64,000 bases of DNA from Acinetobacter nosocomialis NIPH 2119 (GCF_000368085.1 NZ_KB849239.1:3313715-3377714); one strand, 5' to 3'; shown: positions 44,672 through 54,581, numbered from the stretch's first letter. The notes: generated by a model not told the origin, from the sequence alone. Numbers and translations: made by a program.

Positions 44672-45676
44672 TTATTCTTTGTCTAAAAATTGATCTCTCC
44701 ATTGTTGGGGTGTTTGATTGGTCCAATGTTTAAATGCTCTTTGAAATGCGCTTTGTTCTGAATAACACAGTAAAAGTGCAATCTCTTGTAGGCTTAAATG
44801 CGGATCTTTTAAATACTCGGTTGCGAGCATAAAGCGTACTTGTTGAACACGTTCCTGAAAGGTGGTGTTCTGCTGTTGTAAATGCCGCTGAAGTTGCCGA
44901 ACAGACAAGCCTAATTGAGTGGCAATATATTCAATTTGGTACTGATTTTTTTGTAAGCCAGTCAAAATTGAATGCTGTAAACGTTGATCGAGTTGAGTCG
45001 AATTGGGTAACTGTTCTAAAAGTGCTTGTGCTTGCTGAACCAATAGCTGCTGTAGAGTGTGGTCAGCGTTGCTAAGCGGTTTATGAATTTCGGTAATTGG
45101 AATAAGTAACTCTGTACGGGGCTGGCTAAAACGAACAGGGCATTGAAAGTACTGCTCGTAAACCCTGATATTTTTAGGGGCAGCATTTAAGAAACGTACT
45201 TCATGTAAATGTACATCTTCATGAGACATAAAAAGACGTAAGAATTGAATCACCAGTGCAATCGCGATTTCATCGGTAAGTTGAGTCGGGTGTAACTCAG
45301 CCGCTTCCCAGCGAATAGAGCCATATTGACCTTGTAACTCGACTACTAAAGGACTTCCGTCATAAATTAGGCGGTGAAAGTCATGATAGCGAATTAAAGC
45401 TTCACCTAAGTTATCGCAAGAGAGAGCAAGGTAGGCAATTATTCCTAAGTGTTTGGGCTGAACATATTTGGCAATTTCTAGCCCTAAACCCGGCTTCGGG
45501 TCGAGTTTATAAATGACTTCTAATAGATCACGCCAAACCACATAGTCAAAGCGTTCCAGATTTTGTATTTGTTCTAATTGTTCCGGAATAGCTAAGCCAT
45601 TAGCTTCGCAATAAGCTTTTAATAGATGTCCCAGTCCTCCATATACCGAGCCTGTATAATTTTTTAGTTGTGGCAT
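44672..45676 (-). CDS. AraC family regulator (arabinose-binding-domain type)
   Basis: 334 residues: an N-terminal effector domain of the OruR/ArgR-like class (about 1-190) and a C-terminal AraC domain (YIATQLGLSVRQLQRHLQQQNTTFQERVQQVR and SLQEIALLLCYSEQSAFQRAFKHW). Divergent, with a 109-bp gap, from a fatty-acid hydroxylase-superfamily gene, its most likely target. Confidence 0.86.
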   Translation of the reverse strand: MPQLKNYTGSVYGGLGHLLKAYCEANGLAIPEQLEQIQNLERFDYVVWRDLLEVIYKLDPKPGLGLEIAKYVQPKHLGIIAYLALSCDNLGEALIRYHDFHRLIYDGSPLVVELQGQYGSIRWEAAELHPTQLTDEIAIALVIQFLRLFMSHEDVHLHEVRFLNAAPKNIRVYEQYFQCPVRFSQPRTELLIPITEIHKPLSNADHTLQQLLVQQAQALLEQLPNSTQLDQRLQHSILTGLQKNQYQIEYIATQLGLSVRQLQRHLQQQNTTFQERVQQVRFMLATEYLKDPHLSLQEIALLLCYSEQSAFQRAFKHWTNQTPQQWRDQFLDKE

Positions 45677-45785
45677 CCTTGACCACCTCTTTCTTGTCGT
45701 GATTTGTCAATGAAACCATAAATTCTGGTCAATACCTAGCATAGCGAATTTTATATTCTAAATAAAAAGAAAAAGGAGTAAGGCG

Positions 45786-46424
45786 ATGCTAAAAGGGTTT
45801 ATTGCAGGAATAGCAGTTGCGAATGCATTTGAATGGGTGGCGCATAAATATATTTTGCATGGTGTACACCGTGCTGGACAACCGCGTTATAGCCCAGTAC
45901 CAAAAAGCATGGAGTCCCATTGGGCGCACCATCGTGAAGTCCGTAAACAACAATTTCATGATGATTGCTATGTTGAAGGTGTTAGTAACTGGCGTACTAA
46001 AAATGAGTTAATTTCACTTGCTGTGGTGGCAACCGTTTCAAGTGCAATGTTTTACCCATTTTCAAAAGGTATGGCGCTTGCAGCTTGGTATAGTGCAGGA
46101 AATTATTACTATATTCATCGCCGTGCACATTTAGAACCCGACTGGGCAAAGCGTAAAATTCCGTGGCATTACGACCACCACATGAACTCGAACCAAGACG
46201 CCAACTGGTGCGTGACCAAACCTTGGTTTGATTATGTGATGGGAACACGCGTGGTATCTTCGGCAGACCTAAAAGAACAAAACCCTTTGGGGATAAGGTT
46301 ACCTACTATGCTTGCTAGACCACTCTCTCAAGCTGTAGAAAAAATTTTCCCTGCAAAATGGGTCGAGAAAAAAGAAAAGCCTCAAGTCGTTAGTGACATC
46401 AATATGGTCGATGGCGCTGCATAA
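45786..46424 (+). CDS. fatty acid hydroxylase / sterol desaturase superfamily membrane enzyme
   Basis: 212 residues with the histidine clusters of a di-iron membrane oxygenase: HKYILHG, HWAHH, HRRAH and HYDHHM. Probably hydroxylates a lipid, but the substrate is unknown. Ribosome site AGGAG. The divergent AraC gene may control it. Confidence 0.8.
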   Translation: MLKGFIAGIAVANAFEWVAHKYILHGVHRAGQPRYSPVPKSMESHWAHHREVRKQQFHDDCYVEGVSNWRTKNELISLAVVATVSSAMFYPFSKGMALAAWYSAGNYYYIHRRAHLEPDWAKRKIPWHYDHHMNSNQDANWCVTKPWFDYVMGTRVVSSADLKEQNPLGIRLPTMLARPLSQAVEKIFPAKWVEKKEKPQVVSDINMVDGAA

Positions 46425-46430
46425 AAAAAT

Positions 46431-46451
46431 AAAGGGGCATATTGCCCCTTT
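46431..46451. terminator. terminator between hydroxylase gene and hisF
   Basis: AAAGGGGC, loop ATATT, GCCCCTTT with an A run on the left side, so it is stronger for hisF on the minus strand. Confidence 0.75.
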
Positions 46452-46465
46452 AAATATAAATAAGC

Positions 46466-47224
46466 TTACAAGCGCATTTCGATGCCTTGTTCAGCTAAAT
46501 ATTGTTTAGCTTCTGGAATCGTATATTGGCCAAAGTGGAAAATACTTGCTGCCAATACTGCATCGGCACCACCTTGTAAAATACCGTCTGCAAGGTGTTG
46601 TAAGTTACCTACACCGCCTGAGGCAATCGTTGGAATAGTAACGCGGTCATTAATGGCACGCATTAAAGCAATATCGTAACCTGCTTTAGTGCCGTCGGCG
46701 TCCATACTGGTAATGAGTAACTCACCCGCACCGTAGTCAGCCATTTTTACAGCCCATTCAATCGCATCAATACCCGTTGGTTTACGGCCACCGTGAGTAA
46801 AGATTTCCCATTTGTTGTCGCCAGTTTTTTTGGCATCAATCGCAACCACAATACATTGTGCGCCAAAGTGCTGTGAAGCTTCTTGAACAAATTCCGGATT
46901 AAATACGGCAGCCGAGTTAATACTCACTTTATCTGCACCTGCATTTAATAACGCACGAATATCTTCAACCTTACGTACTCCACCACCGACAGTTAAGGGC
47001 ACAAATACAGTTTCGGCCATACGTTCAACAGTACGGTAAGTGGTATCGCGGCCATGATGTGTAGCGGTAATGTCTAAGAAAGTAATTTCGTCTGCACCTT
47101 GTTCGTTATAGCGACGTGCCACTTCAACAGGGTCGCCTGCATCACGAATATCGAGGAATTGAACGCCTTTAACTACGCGTCCGTTATCAACGTCTAGGCA
47201 AGGAATAATACGTTTAGCAAGCAT
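46466..47224 (-). CDS. hisF: imidazole glycerol phosphate synthase cyclase subunit
   Basis: With HisH it forms IGP synthase; HisF uses ammonia from HisH to convert PRFAR to imidazole glycerol phosphate and AICAR. (beta/alpha)8 barrel of 252 residues with Asp11 ([11 protein letters not shown]) and the second catalytic aspartate in [12 protein letters not shown] at 47224 with GGA seven bases before it is preferred over 47236. It lies about 6 kb from hisH, divergent from thrB. Confidence 0.96.
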   Translation of the reverse strand: MLAKRIIPCLDVDNGRVVKGVQFLDIRDAGDPVEVARRYNEQGADEITFLDITATHHGRDTTYRTVERMAETVFVPLTVGGGVRKVEDIRALLNAGADKVSINSAAVFNPEFVQEASQHFGAQCIVVAIDAKKTGDNKWEIFTHGGRKPTGIDAIEWAVKMADYGAGELLITSMDADGTKAGYDIALMRAINDRVTIPTIASGGVGNLQHLADGILQGGADAVLAASIFHFGQYTIPEAKQYLAEQGIEMRL

Positions 47225-47336
47225 AGCTTTTTCCAAAAATAATCGCCGTTGGTGAAAGTTCCTACACAGGCGCTACACCTTCATGGAGGGAAGAGGTATT
47301 CTATCAAACTTCACAGATGTTTTTTGCAGGTTTTCC

Positions 47337-48287
47337 ATGTCGGTTTATACCCCGTTGAGTTTAGATGAAGTTCGCACCTTTGCTGCACCTTATGGATTAG
47401 AGGTGTTGGAGCTGAACCCAATTCAGGGAGGTATTCAAAACACCAATTATTTTTTGGTTGATGTAAACCGCAAACAATATGTACTTACCGTGTTTGAAGA
47501 GTTAGATGCCAAAGGGGCAGGTGAACTTATTCCTGTACTTGAACAATTAGGCACTCATGATGTACCCGTTGCCGTGCCATTAAAGCATAGCGGCCAAGCG
47601 GTTCACGTTATTGCAGAAAAGCCTGCACAGATTGCACCACGCTTAATGGGACACCATCCCATGCAAACCACAGTAGCACAAGTTGCGGCAATTGCAGATG
47701 CACAAGCGAAACTGCATGTGGCTTTACAAGATTTTCCGCTTGAGCGTGAATATCGACGCGATCATCAATACTGGACAGGCGTTGCAGAGCAGCTTAAGCC
47801 AAATATGTCTCAAGATGACCAAGCTCTACTTGAGCAGGTTTATCAAGCTTTCAATGCGAAAACAGTACAGTATTCGAACCGACCAACAGGTTTTATTCAT
47901 TCAGACTTATTCCGCGACAATACATTGTTTGAAGGTGATCAATTACAAGGTATCTTAGATTTTTACGAGTTAAATCAAGATGAATTACTGTTTGATATTG
48001 CGATTACCATCAATGATTTTTGTACCGAATATCCAGCAGCACATTTAAACCCAGACAAAGTGGCAGCTTACTTAGCGGCATACCAAAAAGTTCGAGTGCT
48101 TACTTCCGATGAACTTGAATGTTTAGATGTATTCTTGGCAATGGCAGCGTGCCGTTTCTGGTCAATGCGTTTACAAGTTGCTCAAAAAAATAAAGAAGAA
48201 GGACGTACAGGCGACGACATTTTGCAAAAAGATCCGCAAGAAATGCGAGCAATGATGCAAGACCGTTTAAGTCATGTAAAAGCATAA
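47337..48287 (+). CDS. thrB: homoserine kinase (ThrB, phosphotransferase-fold type)
   Basis: 316 residues of the aminoglycoside-phosphotransferase-like ThrB seen in pseudomonads: N-terminus MSVYTPLSLDEVRTF, catalytic loop HSDLFRDN and metal motif ILDFYE. It makes O-phosphohomoserine for threonine synthesis. The frame opens at 47283, but the ATG at 47337 has AGG six bases upstream and the family N-terminus. Confidence 0.9.
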   Translation: MSVYTPLSLDEVRTFAAPYGLEVLELNPIQGGIQNTNYFLVDVNRKQYVLTVFEELDAKGAGELIPVLEQLGTHDVPVAVPLKHSGQAVHVIAEKPAQIAPRLMGHHPMQTTVAQVAAIADAQAKLHVALQDFPLEREYRRDHQYWTGVAEQLKPNMSQDDQALLEQVYQAFNAKTVQYSNRPTGFIHSDLFRDNTLFEGDQLQGILDFYELNQDELLFDIAITINDFCTEYPAAHLNPDKVAAYLAAYQKVRVLTSDELECLDVFLAMAACRFWSMRLQVAQKNKEEGRTGDDILQKDPQEMRAMMQDRLSHVKA

Positions 48288-48298
48288 AAGGAATAAAG

Positions 48299-48928
48299 AT
48301 GCGAGATCAGGGGCGTTTAGTCGAATGGTTCGACGAAAAGGGTTATGGCTTTATTCAGCCAGATGATGCTGAAAAAGAGCGAGTCTTTTTGCATATCAAA
48401 GATTTTGCACGCCCCGGTCCTCGGCCAATTATTGGCTGTGCACTGGAATATCTGGTCATTTTGGATGAACGAGGCCGTTTTCGTGCTCAGCAGGTCACTT
48501 ATTTAAAGGCATCTCAAACTCGTAAAGCTTTAAAATCAACAAAAACAGAATCTTCATTTCAAGCAAAACCATGGTCTGCTATGCAAATGGGGATCGTATT
48601 TTATTTTGTTTTAATGGGCATTATGAGCTTTATGCATGTTCTGCCAGCTTATACTTTATTGTTTATCTTAATGATGAATGTCTTAAGTTATTGGCTATAT
48701 TCACAAGATAAAGAGGCTGCACAACTAGGCAATCGCCGTGTTCCTGAACAGACTTTGCACATTGTAAGTTTTTTAGGAGGCTGGCCAGCTGCGTGGTGGG
48801 CACAACAAAAACTGAGACATAAAACACAAAAACAACCATTTCGTAAGATTTATTTTTGTACCATATTCTTTCATTTACTTTTGATTTTGTGGCTAATTTC
48901 TCCTTTAAACGTTTTGCGGGGATTATAA
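48299..48928 (+). CDS. cold-shock-domain / DUF1294 membrane protein
   Basis: 209 residues. An N-terminal CSD-like OB fold (about 1-68, RLVEWFDEKGYGFIQPDD and VFLHIKDF) is joined to a DUF1294 membrane part with about four helices and the marker SFLGGWPAAWWAQQKLRHKT. A membrane-tethered nucleic-acid-binding role is suggested but unproven. Starts 11 bp after thrB, so probably co-transcribed. Confidence 0.83.
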   Translation: MRDQGRLVEWFDEKGYGFIQPDDAEKERVFLHIKDFARPGPRPIIGCALEYLVILDERGRFRAQQVTYLKASQTRKALKSTKTESSFQAKPWSAMQMGIVFYFVLMGIMSFMHVLPAYTLLFILMMNVLSYWLYSQDKEAAQLGNRRVPEQTLHIVSFLGGWPAAWWAQQKLRHKTQKQPFRKIYFCTIFFHLLLILWLISPLNVLRGL

Positions 48929-48964
48929 AAGTAAATTGTTTTATTACACTTGAGAGGTATAAAA

Positions 48965-49360
48965 ATGAATAGTTCTATCGACCAAGATCCAAATCGTACT
49001 TTAACACTTATTTTGTATGTACTTTATATTGTTGCCATTTTTACAGGCGGCTTACTTGCGATTATTGCTTTAATTATTAACTACGTAAAACGTTCTGATG
49101 TACAAGGTTCAATTTTTGCGAGCCACTTTACATGGCAAATCAGAACATTCTGGTGGTATTTGGCTTGGAATATTATTGCCTTTTTGCCGTTTATTTTCTT
49201 GTTCTTTACAGGCGAAAATACCGATCTATTTGCAGGCGTTGCGATCTCTTCAACCGTATTCTGTGTAGGTGTCATTGCCGCGGCATGGATCTGGATTGTA
49301 TATCGTGCCATTCGCGGCTTGATTGCATTAAACGATAACCGCCCGATGTACCAACCTTAA
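48965..49360 (+). CDS. DUF4870-like membrane protein
   Basis: 131 residues with three to four helices; the loop GSIFASHFTWQIRTFWWYLAW is typical of this group. The ATG at 48965 has GAGAGG upstream. Function unknown. Third gene after thrB, followed by a terminator. Confidence 0.8.
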   Translation: MNSSIDQDPNRTLTLILYVLYIVAIFTGGLLAIIALIINYVKRSDVQGSIFASHFTWQIRTFWWYLAWNIIAFLPFIFLFFTGENTDLFAGVAISSTVFCVGVIAAAWIWIVYRAIRGLIALNDNRPMYQP

Positions 49361-49365
49361 TAAAT

Positions 49366-49394
49366 AAAAAAGAGAGCGTTAAGCTCTCTTTTTT
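49366..49394. terminator. bidirectional terminator
   Basis: AAAAAAGAGAGC, loop GTTAA, GCTCTCTTTTTT between convergent genes. Confidence 0.9.
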
Positions 49395-50295
49395 ATTCTC
49401 GAACTCTTTTATTTTTCTTAAGCGGTAGCTTAAGTTTTAGCTCACTGACTAAGACACCTAACACCACTAAAGCACCGCCAAAAAGAGCAATAACTGGTAA
49501 ACGCTCACCTGCAATTCGGCCAATAATTCCTGCCCAAACAGGTTCTCCTGCATAAATAATTGCAGCACGTGAAGGGTCAACCATACGCTGAGCCCAGTTC
49601 ATTACAAATTGAATCAGTGCGCTTGCTAAACCTAATGTAACAGCTGTAAGTACAAGCGGCCATGAAAATGCTGGAATTGTGTGTTCACCCACCATAGGCA
49701 TAATGGCAAAAGAAAGTAGAGATGCGACAGCGAGCTGAATGATGGTCACACGGCGTAAATTTACCTTGCCAGCAAAGTAACTAATAAAAATAATTTCTAA
49801 AGCAATCGCAACTGAGCCGAGTACTGTTAAAAGCTGCCCAAAACTTAATGAAATTTGCTCAAAACCATTCCCTGTCAATAAAACAAGACCAGTAAAAGCT
49901 AGAGCTGCTCCCACCCAAGTCATGACATGTGGTGTCTTTCTAAAGATGAGCCACATTAAAATAGGAACAAGCGGAACATAAAGCGCCGTTAAAAAAGCCG
50001 ATTCACTACTCGGAATGGTTTGCAGGCCAATTGTTTGAGTTCCATAGCCGCCCACAATCACTAGACCAATCACACTACCAGCACCTAAGTCTTTTAACGT
50101 AACGCCTTTCATGCTTTTGAATGAAATAAGCAATAACGTTAGTGCTGCTACAGCAAAGCGGCAGCCTACAAAAAACATAGGCGATGTAAAATTCAGTGCA
50201 TATTGCACTGTAAGAAATGTTCCGCCCCAAATCATAGTAATCAAAACGAGTGCTAACTGTGGGGCTTTGCTTGAACTCAAAGAAATTGGTGACAT
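49393..50295 (-). CDS. EamA/DMT family transporter
   Basis: 300 residues with ten helices and two EamA repeats (PSSESAFLTALYVPLVPIL; DPSRAAIIYAGEPVWAGIIG). The frame opens at a GTG at 50331 inside the operator region; the ATG at 50295 is preferred. Divergent from an XRE-cupin regulator with palindromic sites between them, so it is probably induced by that regulator's ligand. Substrate unknown. Confidence 0.85.
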   Translation of the reverse strand: MSPISLSSSKAPQLALVLITMIWGGTFLTVQYALNFTSPMFFVGCRFAVAALTLLLISFKSMKGVTLKDLGAGSVIGLVIVGGYGTQTIGLQTIPSSESAFLTALYVPLVPILMWLIFRKTPHVMTWVGAALAFTGLVLLTGNGFEQISLSFGQLLTVLGSVAIALEIIFISYFAGKVNLRRVTIIQLAVASLLSFAIMPMVGEHTIPAFSWPLVLTAVTLGLASALIQFVMNWAQRMVDPSRAAIIYAGEPVWAGIIGRIAGERLPVIALFGGALVVLGVLVSELKLKLPLKKNKRVRE

Positions 50296-50317
50296 ACTCA
50301 AAATTAGAATGAATTGT

Positions 50318-50368
50318 GCAATATACTGCACATATTGCGCTATTCTTCTGTTTTGTGCAATATATTGC
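50318..50368. promoter_or_regulatory. operator array between EamA carrier and XRE-cupin genes
   Basis: GCAATAT-N7-ATATTGC (50318-50338) and the 12-bp palindrome GCAATATATTGC (50357-50368) share the half-site GCAATAT, about 36 bp apart. Likely sites for the XRE regulator on both promoters. Confidence 0.75.
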
Positions 50369-50394
50369 TCAAATTTTCTTTGCTAACCTATTCT

Positions 50395-50946
50395 ATGAGC
50401 CATTCGAGTACCGTTTTACAGCACGTAGGCACAAATATTCGTTCATTAAGAGATGAGCGTGGTTTAAGCCAACAGGAATTGGCAGATCAGGCGGGTGTAA
50501 GTAGACGTACTATTGCTGCTTTAGAGACAGGACAAGTCAATATCAGCCTAGCTAAGCTCGATGCGATTGCGATAGTGTTGGGCGTAAACTTTAGAACGAT
50601 TGTAAGTGCACCAGAGCATAAAGAACATGCCTTGGTTAATGTACTTGCTTGGCAAGGCGAAAAAGAAGAAAGCAAAGCAACTTTACTGGCTTCAGTTCCT
50701 TCCCGTTCTCAAGTTGAGCTTTGGACATGGTCTTTGGCAGTAGGGGAGTCTTATATTGCTGAAGCAGACCCAGAAGGGTGGCAAGAACTTATTTATGTAT
50801 TAGAAGGTGAGCTAACTATACAATTTGCAGATAGCACAAAAACTATAGCGGCTGGTTCTTCAATTATATATGCCAGTTCAGTAACTTACACTTATATTAA
50901 TAGTGGTAATCAAGTGCTTAAATTTATTCGTAATGTGGTGTATTGA
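50395..50946 (+). CDS. XRE family regulator with cupin sensor domain
   Basis: 183 residues: helix-turn-helix at about 10-65 (RGLSQQELADQAGVSRRTIAALETGQ) and a cupin_2 domain at about 110-180. ATG at 50395; the longer frame to 50314 runs through the operator. Predicted to control the divergent EamA carrier and itself. Ligand unknown. Confidence 0.85.
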   Translation: MSHSSTVLQHVGTNIRSLRDERGLSQQELADQAGVSRRTIAALETGQVNISLAKLDAIAIVLGVNFRTIVSAPEHKEHALVNVLAWQGEKEESKATLLASVPSRSQVELWTWSLAVGESYIAEADPEGWQELIYVLEGELTIQFADSTKTIAAGSSIIYASSVTYTYINSGNQVLKFIRNVVY

Positions 50947-50974
50947 TTCGGAATATATTTTCATATCAATAAAT

Positions 50975-51002
50975 AAAAAAGAGCCTAAAGCGGCTCTTTT
51001 TT
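50975..51002. terminator. bidirectional terminator
   Basis: AAAAAAGAGCC, loop, GGCTCTTTTTT between the XRE gene and convergent hisA. Confidence 0.9.
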
Positions 51003-51014
51003 ACATCTTAAAAA

Positions 51015-51746
51015 TTAAAGACGATTTTCATCTAATAAAAGCTGAGCTTCACGAAGGTTTAAAGTACCTTCATAAATTGCGCGGCCTGTAATCGCACCTA
51101 AAATCCCTGGCTTGCCTTTTAAGTTACGAACATCATCAAGGTTCGTTACCCCACCTGAAGCAATCACTGGTAAACCTGAGTATTGAGCCAAGTTGACAGT
51201 TTGCTCAACGTTTACACCTTGCATCATGCCGTCACGCGCAATATCGGTATAAACAATGCTAGACACGCCAGCATCTGCAAAGCGTTTTGCTAGATCAGTT
51301 GCTTTAACGTCAGTAACGTTTGCCCAACCGTCAGTTGCAACCATACCATTCATGGCATCAATACCAACAATGATGTGGCCTGCAAAACGCTTACAAGCTT
51401 CTTCTACAAATTCTGGCTCTTGAACTGCTTTAGTCCCGATAATGACAAAAGTCACGCCAGCTTCTAAGTAGTGTTCAATTGTTTCTAATGAGCGAATACC
51501 ACCACCAATTTGAATTGGTAACTCTGGCTGAGCTTTAGCAATTGCTTCAACAACAGGTTTATGGATAGGCGTACCTGCGAAAGCACCATTCAAATCGACC
51601 AAATGCAAACGACGTGCGCCTTCATTTACCCAATGCTGGGCAGTTGCAACCGGATCGTCAGAGAAAACGGTATCGTCTTCCATACGCCCTTGTTTTAAAC
51701 GCACACATTTACCATCTTTCAGGTCAATTGCTGGAATGATTAGCAT
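51015..51746 (-). CDS. hisA: ProFAR isomerase
   Basis: Isomerises ProFAR to PRFAR in histidine synthesis. (beta/alpha)8 barrel of 243 residues; catalytic Asp8 in [15 protein letters not shown] and the second aspartate in [10 protein letters not shown]. The ATG at 51746 has AGGAG seven bases upstream; the longer frame to 51809 is not supported. Separated from hisBH by an exonuclease-like and a DUF805 gene. Confidence 0.96.
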   Translation of the reverse strand: MLIIPAIDLKDGKCVRLKQGRMEDDTVFSDDPVATAQHWVNEGARRLHLVDLNGAFAGTPIHKPVVEAIAKAQPELPIQIGGGIRSLETIEHYLEAGVTFVIIGTKAVQEPEFVEEACKRFAGHIIVGIDAMNGMVATDGWANVTDVKATDLAKRFADAGVSSIVYTDIARDGMMQGVNVEQTVNLAQYSGLPVIASGGVTNLDDVRNLKGKPGILGAITGRAIYEGTLNLREAQLLLDENRL

Positions 51747-51840
51747 GCTTTCGCTCCTTGCTTCATCATGTTTATGAAATTGTGCACATCTTAGCAAAGT
51801 ATTGATCAATCGCTAAGCCTTAGAAAAGACTTTTATAACT

Positions 51841-52482
51841 TTACGCATGAAGTGCGGTTTGAATCGTTTGTGAAATGTGAGCCGGTAATAGGTTTTGTTT
51901 ACGCAGCTCTAAAAATACTAGTAAGGCAGCATAAGCATCAGCGGCGGCATAACTGATTTGCTGTGAGTTAAGTGGCTTTTGTGCCCAATTTGATGTTCCG
52001 ACTTTCTTTGACTTTGCAAGATACTGTCCAAACAACAGTGCTACAGCTTTTTGTACACCCATTTGGTGTTTAAAACCAAAGTGACTAAAACTTTTGGCGA
52101 GGTCAATACTGCTTTCTAGCTCTATGCCTTTTTTATGAAAAATGTGCTTATCATTTTTAAGACCAAAGCCGACTTTAAGTTGTTTTTGGTTCGATAAAAT
52201 AGGTTGTAAAAATTTTAAAGTCGATGAATTTACATGAAATAAATAGGCTTTATGTTCAGTGGCAAGTTGAATTAAGTGTGGACCTGTCGAGACTTCGCCC
52301 ACTCGAAATGTCGGTTTAGATTCGGAATCAAATCCTAAAAAGATCGCTGCTTTTAATTCTTCTTCAATCGTTTTGCATTGCTCAATATTTTCAATCACCA
52401 CAATATTTTGGTGGTTAAGATTTTTAAAAGGTGGAAGCTGCTGAATAGAGGCTTTATCAAGGAGGGACGGGGCTTCGGACAT
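51841..52482 (-). CDS. 3'-5' exonuclease domain protein (RNase D-like)
   Basis: 213 residues of the DEDDy exonuclease fold. Visible motifs: Exo I with the D and E of FLGFDSESKP, Exo II with an aspartate near KVGFGLKNDKHIF, and Exo III YAAADAYAAL. It lacks the HRDC domains of full RNase D. Nucleic-acid substrate unknown. Starts upstream of hisA, same strand, 94 bp apart. Confidence 0.83.
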   Translation of the reverse strand: MSEAPSLLDKASIQQLPPFKNLNHQNIVVIENIEQCKTIEEELKAAIFLGFDSESKPTFRVGEVSTGPHLIQLATEHKAYLFHVNSSTLKFLQPILSNQKQLKVGFGLKNDKHIFHKKGIELESSIDLAKSFSHFGFKHQMGVQKAVALLFGQYLAKSKKVGTSNWAQKPLNSQQISYAAADAYAALLVFLELRKQNLLPAHISQTIQTALHA

Positions 52483-52529
52483 ATTTCACAGCGTACAAAT
52501 AAATTGAGCTATTCCCTTTATATATGAAT

Positions 52530-52551
52530 AAAGCCTAGAGAACTAGGCTTT
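52530..52551 (-). terminator. hairpin downstream of the DUF805 gene
   Basis: AAAGCCTAG, four-base loop, CTAGGCTTT; the T run on the minus strand is short. Confidence 0.6.
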
Positions 52552-52567
52552 ACGAAACTTTAAAAAA

Positions 52568-53116
52568 TTATTGAGACTGAGATGGGGACCCAATGATAAC
52601 GCTTTCGCTTTTTTCAACATAGCCTTCATAGGTAGGAGCCATGATTGTGGCAACAATAGCAAAAATGACTGCAAGTGGAATAAGCGCAATATAAATCCAG
52701 CCTAAAACACGTTCCCAGCTTGGCGTTGGACGCTTTGGTCCATAATCATTAGGGCCTTCAGTTCCTTTTGCACAAAATAAATAAACGGCAAGGCCAATGT
52801 TCACGACCGGTACGAGCATGAGTAAAGATAACCAACCTGTATTATTACGGTCATGCAAACGGCGAATAGTAAATACGAAGCTAATATAAATACCGACGAT
52901 ATAGAGAATGGCAATAGCGATGATGCCCGGCGCAGTAAAACCTGGGGTGCCCTCATTTTGTGTAAGACCGAAAGTAAAAATAATAAGTAGAACAACAGCA
53001 GCGAGGGTTAACGTAAATAGGAAGGTCCAAGCGGCATAAGAGAGTCGTCCAAAACGTCCATTTGCCTTAAAGGGCGAATCTTGCTGAAGTGGCTGATTTT
53101 CAAAAGGTGAATTCAT
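52568..53116 (-). CDS. DUF805 family membrane protein
   Basis: 182 residues. Family marks are NGRFGRLSYAAWTFLF at the first helix and RRLHDRNNTGWLSLL before the third, with about four helices plus a further C-terminal helix pair after NDYGPKRP. Function unknown. ATG at 53116 with AGGA eight bases upstream; 53134 is a poorer alternative. Confidence 0.82.
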   Translation of the reverse strand: MNSPFENQPLQQDSPFKANGRFGRLSYAAWTFLFTLTLAAVVLLIIFTFGLTQNEGTPGFTAPGIIAIAILYIVGIYISFVFTIRRLHDRNNTGWLSLLMLVPVVNIGLAVYLFCAKGTEGPNDYGPKRPTPSWERVLGWIYIALIPLAVIFAIVATIMAPTYEGYVEKSESVIIGSPSQSQ

Positions 53117-53215
53117 TGTGTTTATCCTGTTCATTTGGTTTTATTTAAAAGTATGAATATTCAATATTTTGTTGAATAAAATATCATTCTATAAATGATT
53201 GCTTGTTATTATAAA

Positions 53216-53249
53216 TAAAAAAAAAGATCAGGCCATCTAGACCTGATCT
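53216..53249 (-). terminator. terminator of hisBH
   Basis: On the minus strand AGATCAGG, loop, CCTGATCT and a T9 run, 20 bp after the hisH stop. It separates hisBH from the downstream DUF805-exonuclease-hisA genes. Confidence 0.9.
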
Positions 53250-53268
53250 GTTTAAAGCTTTTGTGAAA

Positions 53269-53886
53269 TTAAATATTCCATTCCACAAAGTTTTTCAGTA
53301 ACTGTAAACCTGCAGTGTGACTTTTCTCTGGGTGGAATTGAGTCGCAAATAAATTATCTTTGTGAATTGCCGTACAGAAGTTCACGCCGTATTCACATGT
53401 TGCAGCTACAAGATTTTCATCTTTCGGTTCAACATAATAGCTGTGTACAAAGTAGAAGCGAGCATCTTGATCAATGTTGTTCCACATTGGATGGCTTGGG
53501 TCCATTTGGTGAACTTGGTTCCAGCCCATGTGTGGGACTTTTAAGCCCTCCATTTGAGGGAAGTGTTTGACAACACCTTCAAAAATACCTAAGGCATCTA
53601 CACCGCCATTTTCTTCAGAGCTTTGTAGAAGCGCTTGCATGCCTACACAGATTGCAAGAACTGGCTTATTAAAAGCAGCGTTGCGTACGACTTCATCAAT
53701 ACCTGCTTCACGCATGCCTTGCATACAGTCACGCATTGCCCCAACACCCGGGAAAACAATTTTGTCGGCTTGTGCAATTAATTTTGGGTCGTTAGTTACA
53801 TCGACTGTAGCACCTACATGCTCAAGTGCTTTAGCAGCTGAGTGTAGATTGCCCATGCCATAATCAAGCAACGCGATACGTGTCAT
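53269..53886 (-). CDS. hisH: imidazole glycerol phosphate synthase glutaminase subunit
   Basis: Class I glutamine amidotransferase of 205 residues supplying ammonia to HisF. Nucleophile Cys80 in [13 protein letters not shown]; His and Glu of the triad in [10 protein letters not shown] near the C-terminus. Its ATG overlaps the hisB stop (TAATG), so translation is coupled. Confidence 0.96.
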   Translation of the reverse strand: MTRIALLDYGMGNLHSAAKALEHVGATVDVTNDPKLIAQADKIVFPGVGAMRDCMQGMREAGIDEVVRNAAFNKPVLAICVGMQALLQSSEENGGVDALGIFEGVVKHFPQMEGLKVPHMGWNQVHQMDPSHPMWNNIDQDARFYFVHSYYVEPKDENLVAATCEYGVNFCTAIHKDNLFATQFHPEKSHTAGLQLLKNFVEWNI

Positions 53887-54479
53887 TAGAGGCTACCTTT
53901 TGTCGATGCAATCGTGTTTTCAGCACGTGGATCAATTTCACATGCCATACGCAAAGCACGCGCTAGTGCTTTAAATACACTCTCGATTTGATGGTGGCTA
54001 TTTTTACCTTTCAAGTTATCAATATGTAAGGTCATAAGGGCGTGGTTTACGAAACCTTGGAAAAACTCGGAAAATAAGTCTACGTCAAAGGTGCCGATGC
54101 GCGCGCGAGTAAATGGAATATCCATAAATAAACCCGGACGACCAGACAAATCTACAACCACACGAGATAAAGCTTCGTCTAATGGCGCATAAAAATGACC
54201 ATAACGACGTAAACCTTTTTTATCACCTAAAGCTTGTGCAAAAGCTTGTCCAAGCGTGATACCGCAGTCTTCTACGGTATGGTGATCGTCAATCTCCAAG
54301 TCTCCATCACAATGAATATCGATATCAAATAAGCCATGTCGCTTGATTTGATCAATCATATGGTCTAAAAATGGAACTCCGGTGTTTAGTGTGCCTTGAC
54401 CAGTACCATCGAGATTTAAACGAACTCGAATTTTGGTTTCATTGGTATTTCTAACCACTTCACTGATACGTTGCGTCAT
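53886..54479 (-). CDS. hisB: imidazoleglycerol-phosphate dehydratase
   Basis: Dehydrates IGP to imidazole acetol phosphate. Monofunctional enzyme of 197 residues without the phosphatase half of enteric HisB. The two manganese-binding motifs are [10 protein letters not shown] and [10 protein letters not shown]. The ATG at 54479 has GAGG nine bases upstream; the TTG at 54494 is less likely. First gene of the hisBH pair. Confidence 0.96.
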   Translation of the reverse strand: MTQRISEVVRNTNETKIRVRLNLDGTGQGTLNTGVPFLDHMIDQIKRHGLFDIDIHCDGDLEIDDHHTVEDCGITLGQAFAQALGDKKGLRRYGHFYAPLDEALSRVVVDLSGRPGLFMDIPFTRARIGTFDVDLFSEFFQGFVNHALMTLHIDNLKGKNSHHQIESVFKALARALRMACEIDPRAENTIASTKGSL

Positions 54480-54581
54480 GGACACGTTCCTCAAAAAACG
54501 TCAAAAATGATTGGATGTTAACGACAATTTCGCTGTGACGAATTCGTGACAGCATCATAGTTTGCTCAGGAGGGTTAATCA

